From: Vulcanimicrobiota bacterium
GTDB lineage: Bacteria; Eremiobacterota; Eremiobacteria; Baltobacterales; Baltobacteraceae
NCBI GenBank assembly: GCA_028287545.1
Contig: JAQBPL010000028.1
Location: 1-7,328, forward strand
Direction: 5' to 3'
Length of the DNA stretch: 7,328 nucleotides
Positions 5,608-7,328 of the stretch are shown here, in pieces; position 1 is the first letter of the stretch, and every line of letters starts with the position of its first letter. The position numbers and the translations under genes are program-made. A model generated the notes under the pieces. It saw nothing but the letters and a program-made list of their open reading frames with translations. It had not been told where the DNA came from and ran no database searches.

Positions 5608-5677
5608 CAGCCGGTAAGGCGCCATGCGTAGGATCGCCGGGCCGGGCCGCTTTTTCGCTCGGATTCGGAGGTATGCT

Positions 5678-7249
5678 ATGGGTCTTCCTCAGGGACCGAG
5701 CTGGCCATATCCTTGGGCGCAGCCGGTCGACGTCAACATCCTCATCGTCGCGGACGGCGATCGCGTCTCGTTTTTCCCCGGCACCGACTTCAGCCTGAGC
5801 ACGGTGATCGACACCCTGCGGCACACGGCGTGGTGGGTGCGCTTCAACGTGACGACGGCGCATCGCGGCACCGACCACTACGGGACGCCGGATATCCCGG
5901 CGTTCGCGTTCAACAAGGCGGGCGTCGATCTGTCCGCCTACGATGAGATCTGGTTTTTCGGCGACGACGGTCCGGATCTGACGGCTGACGAGAATGCGCG
6001 CATCGCGAAGTTCATGGACGCCGGCGGCGGCGTGTTCGCCACCGGCGACCATGACGAGCTCGGTGCGGGGATGGGCGCCGGCCTGCTGCGCGCGGGATTG
6101 ATGCGCAAGTGGAAAACCGGCGGGCCGCTCGGAAATCCGCCGCCTGTCCTCGGCGCAACGCGTCACGACACGATCGTCCCGGGCCCGGATCACCACTACG
6201 ACTTTTACGATCAGTCGGACGACCGTCCGCAGACGATCTCGATTCGTCCGCGCTACGGCTGGTCGCCGTTCCCGTGGATGCAGCAGACGTTCCCGCACGC
6301 GCTGCTGTGCGGGTCGAAGGGCGCGATCACGGTGCTCCCCGACCACATGCACGAAGGTGAATGCGGGCTGCCGAGCAGCTACGCGGGAAACACCGCATTC
6401 GGCGCACTCTACACGACGACGACGTGGCCGGGGACCGTGCGTCCGTCAATCGTCGCCGACGCGACCGTGACGGCCCACACCGATGACAACTACGGTGCGG
6501 TGAACGGAACGACGTTCCCCGTCATCGCGGAGTACGACGGACACGCTGCGTCGGTCGGGCGCATCGCGACGGACGCGACGTGGCACCATTGGTTCGATGT
6601 CAACCTGATCGGCGACGTCGGACCGTTCGACGCCGGCAACCACGTCCTGCCCGAAGCGATCGACGCGCAGGGCTTCAAGGCGACGACGCAAGGCAAGGCC
6701 TACCTCAATCAGATCAAAGAGTATCATCGCAACGTCGCGATGTGGCTCGCACCGAAAGCGAAGATCGCCGCGATGTTCGCCAAGGCGGTGGCCGGGCTGC
6801 CCTACGTCGCGCCGCTCAACGAGTACAGCGGCAAGGAGTCGATCCTGCTGCTGGGTACCGCGGCGCGCGACGCGATCGGCCGCGCGGCCTCACAGTGCGT
6901 CGTTGCGGAATGGATCGCCGGGTATCTGCCGCAGACGCTGCAGCCGCTCTTCGATCCGACGATCGTGGAACGCCCGCTCGGAGGGGATCCCACTCCGATG
7001 CGCGGTCTCTACCTGTACCGCGAGTTCGCGCTGGGCGGCGTCGTCCGCGAGATCTACGCTCTGCGCGCGCAGCGCTCGCTGCGCAACGCGGACGAGAAAA
7101 CGCTCCACGAGGCCGTCACCCGCGGCCTGCGGTTCGGCTTCGCCGAACTGGTCGCGCACGAACGGCGTGCCGCCAAGCACACGGGGATGCTCACCGACGC
7201 CCTCGCGCAGTTCGCCTTCGTCGACGACCGCGCGCTGGCGAAGGTCTAG
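5678..7249 (+). CDS. Uncharacterised 523-residue protein with glutamine-amidotransferase/ThuA-like N-terminal part
   Basis: I do not know a function for this family. The N-terminal part looks like a Rossmann-type class I glutamine-amidotransferase/ThuA-like fold: VNILIVADGD (19-28), then YDEIWFFGDDGPDLTADENARIAKFMDAGGGVFATGDH (88-125), the usual 'strand, helix, GGG-flavoured turn, strand' layout. Conserved-looking polar motifs follow: GDHDELG (123-129), TRHDT (161-165), DHHYDFYDQSDDRPQTI (171-187), LPDHMHEGEC (220-229) and WHHWFDVN (302-309). The Cys-His-Glu triad of a true amidotransferase is not evident. The C-terminal part (about 335-523) is mostly helical. There is no signal peptide and no membrane segment. 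I chose ATG 5678 because GGAGG (5667-5671) lies 6 bases upstream; an in-frame ATG at 5624 has no such site. Dense His/Asp suggests metal binding, by inference. Confidence 0.85.
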   Translation: MGLPQGPSWPYPWAQPVDVNILIVADGDRVSFFPGTDFSLSTVIDTLRHTAWWVRFNVTTAHRGTDHYGTPDIPAFAFNKAGVDLSAYDEIWFFGDDGPDLTADENARIAKFMDAGGGVFATGDHDELGAGMGAGLLRAGLMRKWKTGGPLGNPPPVLGATRHDTIVPGPDHHYDFYDQSDDRPQTISIRPRYGWSPFPWMQQTFPHALLCGSKGAITVLPDHMHEGECGLPSSYAGNTAFGALYTTTTWPGTVRPSIVADATVTAHTDDNYGAVNGTTFPVIAEYDGHAASVGRIATDATWHHWFDVNLIGDVGPFDAGNHVLPEAIDAQGFKATTQGKAYLNQIKEYHRNVAMWLAPKAKIAAMFAKAVAGLPYVAPLNEYSGKESILLLGTAARDAIGRAASQCVVAEWIAGYLPQTLQPLFDPTIVERPLGGDPTPMRGLYLYREFALGGVVREIYALRAQRSLRNADEKTLHEAVTRGLRFGFAELVAHERRAAKHTGMLTDALAQFAFVDDRALAKV

Positions 7250-7262
7250 CCCGCCGCGCCCC

Positions 7263-7328
7263 TCAGCCGCGCAGCGCTGCCGCGATCGTCGCGCGCAGCC
7301 GCTGCGCGGCCCAGCTCAACCGAGCCTT
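7263..7328 (-). CDS. Probable C-terminal tail of a convergent gene (5' part outside window)
   Basis: An open frame of 21 codons enters from the right edge and ends in TGA (7265-7263). The translation KARLSWAAQRLRATIAAALRG reads as a plausible amphipathic C-terminal helix with codon use like its neighbours. It would be convergent with the 523-residue protein gene, with a 13-bp gap. It is too short to name and could be chance in GC-rich DNA. Confidence 0.4.
   Translation of the reverse strand, partial: KARLSWAAQRLRATIAAALRG

Noticed and set aside
5624..5677. ATG 5624 as start of the 523-residue protein
   Set aside because: No ribosome-binding site precedes it, and the extra residues are Arg-rich and unlike the protein. 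GGAGG supports ATG 5678.
1..7328. CRISPR arrays, insertion sequences, tRNA or rRNA genes, attachment sites
   Set aside because: Reading both strands showed no spaced repeats, transposase, terminal inverted repeats or structured RNA genes.

Overview
The window is GC-rich, densely coded bacterial chromosome with short intergenic gaps and no sign of mobile DNA, CRISPR or stable RNA genes. The left third is a polyhydroxyalkanoate (PHA) storage locus, so the organism probably accumulates PHA. I see no marker that fixes its phylum. An XRE-type regulator beside a phasin-like gene resembles an arrangement I recall from actinobacteria (Rv0474 with Rv0475/HbhA). A deep-branching Terrabacteria-type lineage such as Eremiobacterota is a guess from overall impression only.

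Layout: (1) Positions 1-616, minus strand: the N-terminal half of an intracellular PHA depolymerase (PhaZ), cut by the window edge and apparently lacking an ATG/GTG/TTG start at its expected N-terminus. (2) Positions 617-833: a divergent regulatory gap. (3) Positions 834-1939, plus strand: an acetoacetyl-CoA reductase (phaB/fabG-like SDR) overlapping by one base a small XRE-family regulator. (4) Positions 1972-2379: a near-consensus sigma70 promoter embedded in a 43-bp interrupted palindrome, a leader hairpin and a 107-residue phasin-like protein, closed by an intrinsic terminator. (5) Positions 2423-3124, minus strand: a membrane protein of the YhhN/TMEM86 lysoplasmalogenase family, convergent with the phasin gene. 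(6) Positions 3179-4612, plus strand: an amidase-signature hydrolase. (7) Positions 4751-5533, minus strand: an acyl-CoA thioesterase-like double-hotdog protein. (8) Positions 5678-7249, plus strand: a 523-residue protein of a family with no function known to me, with a glutamine-amidotransferase/ThuA-like N-terminal part. (9) Positions 7263-7328, minus strand: a probable gene tail running off the right edge.

How the parts may work together: PhaB makes (R)-3-hydroxybutyryl-CoA for polymer synthesis, the phasin-like protein would coat granules, PhaZ would degrade stored polymer, and the XRE protein is the obvious candidate to control the phasin promoter through the palindrome. PHA synthase (phaC) and thiolase (phaA) are not in the window. 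The genes right of 2423 look like ordinary metabolic neighbours with no evident shared pathway. The best leads are the phasin operator with its candidate regulator, the missing phaZ start codon and the uncharacterised 523-residue protein.
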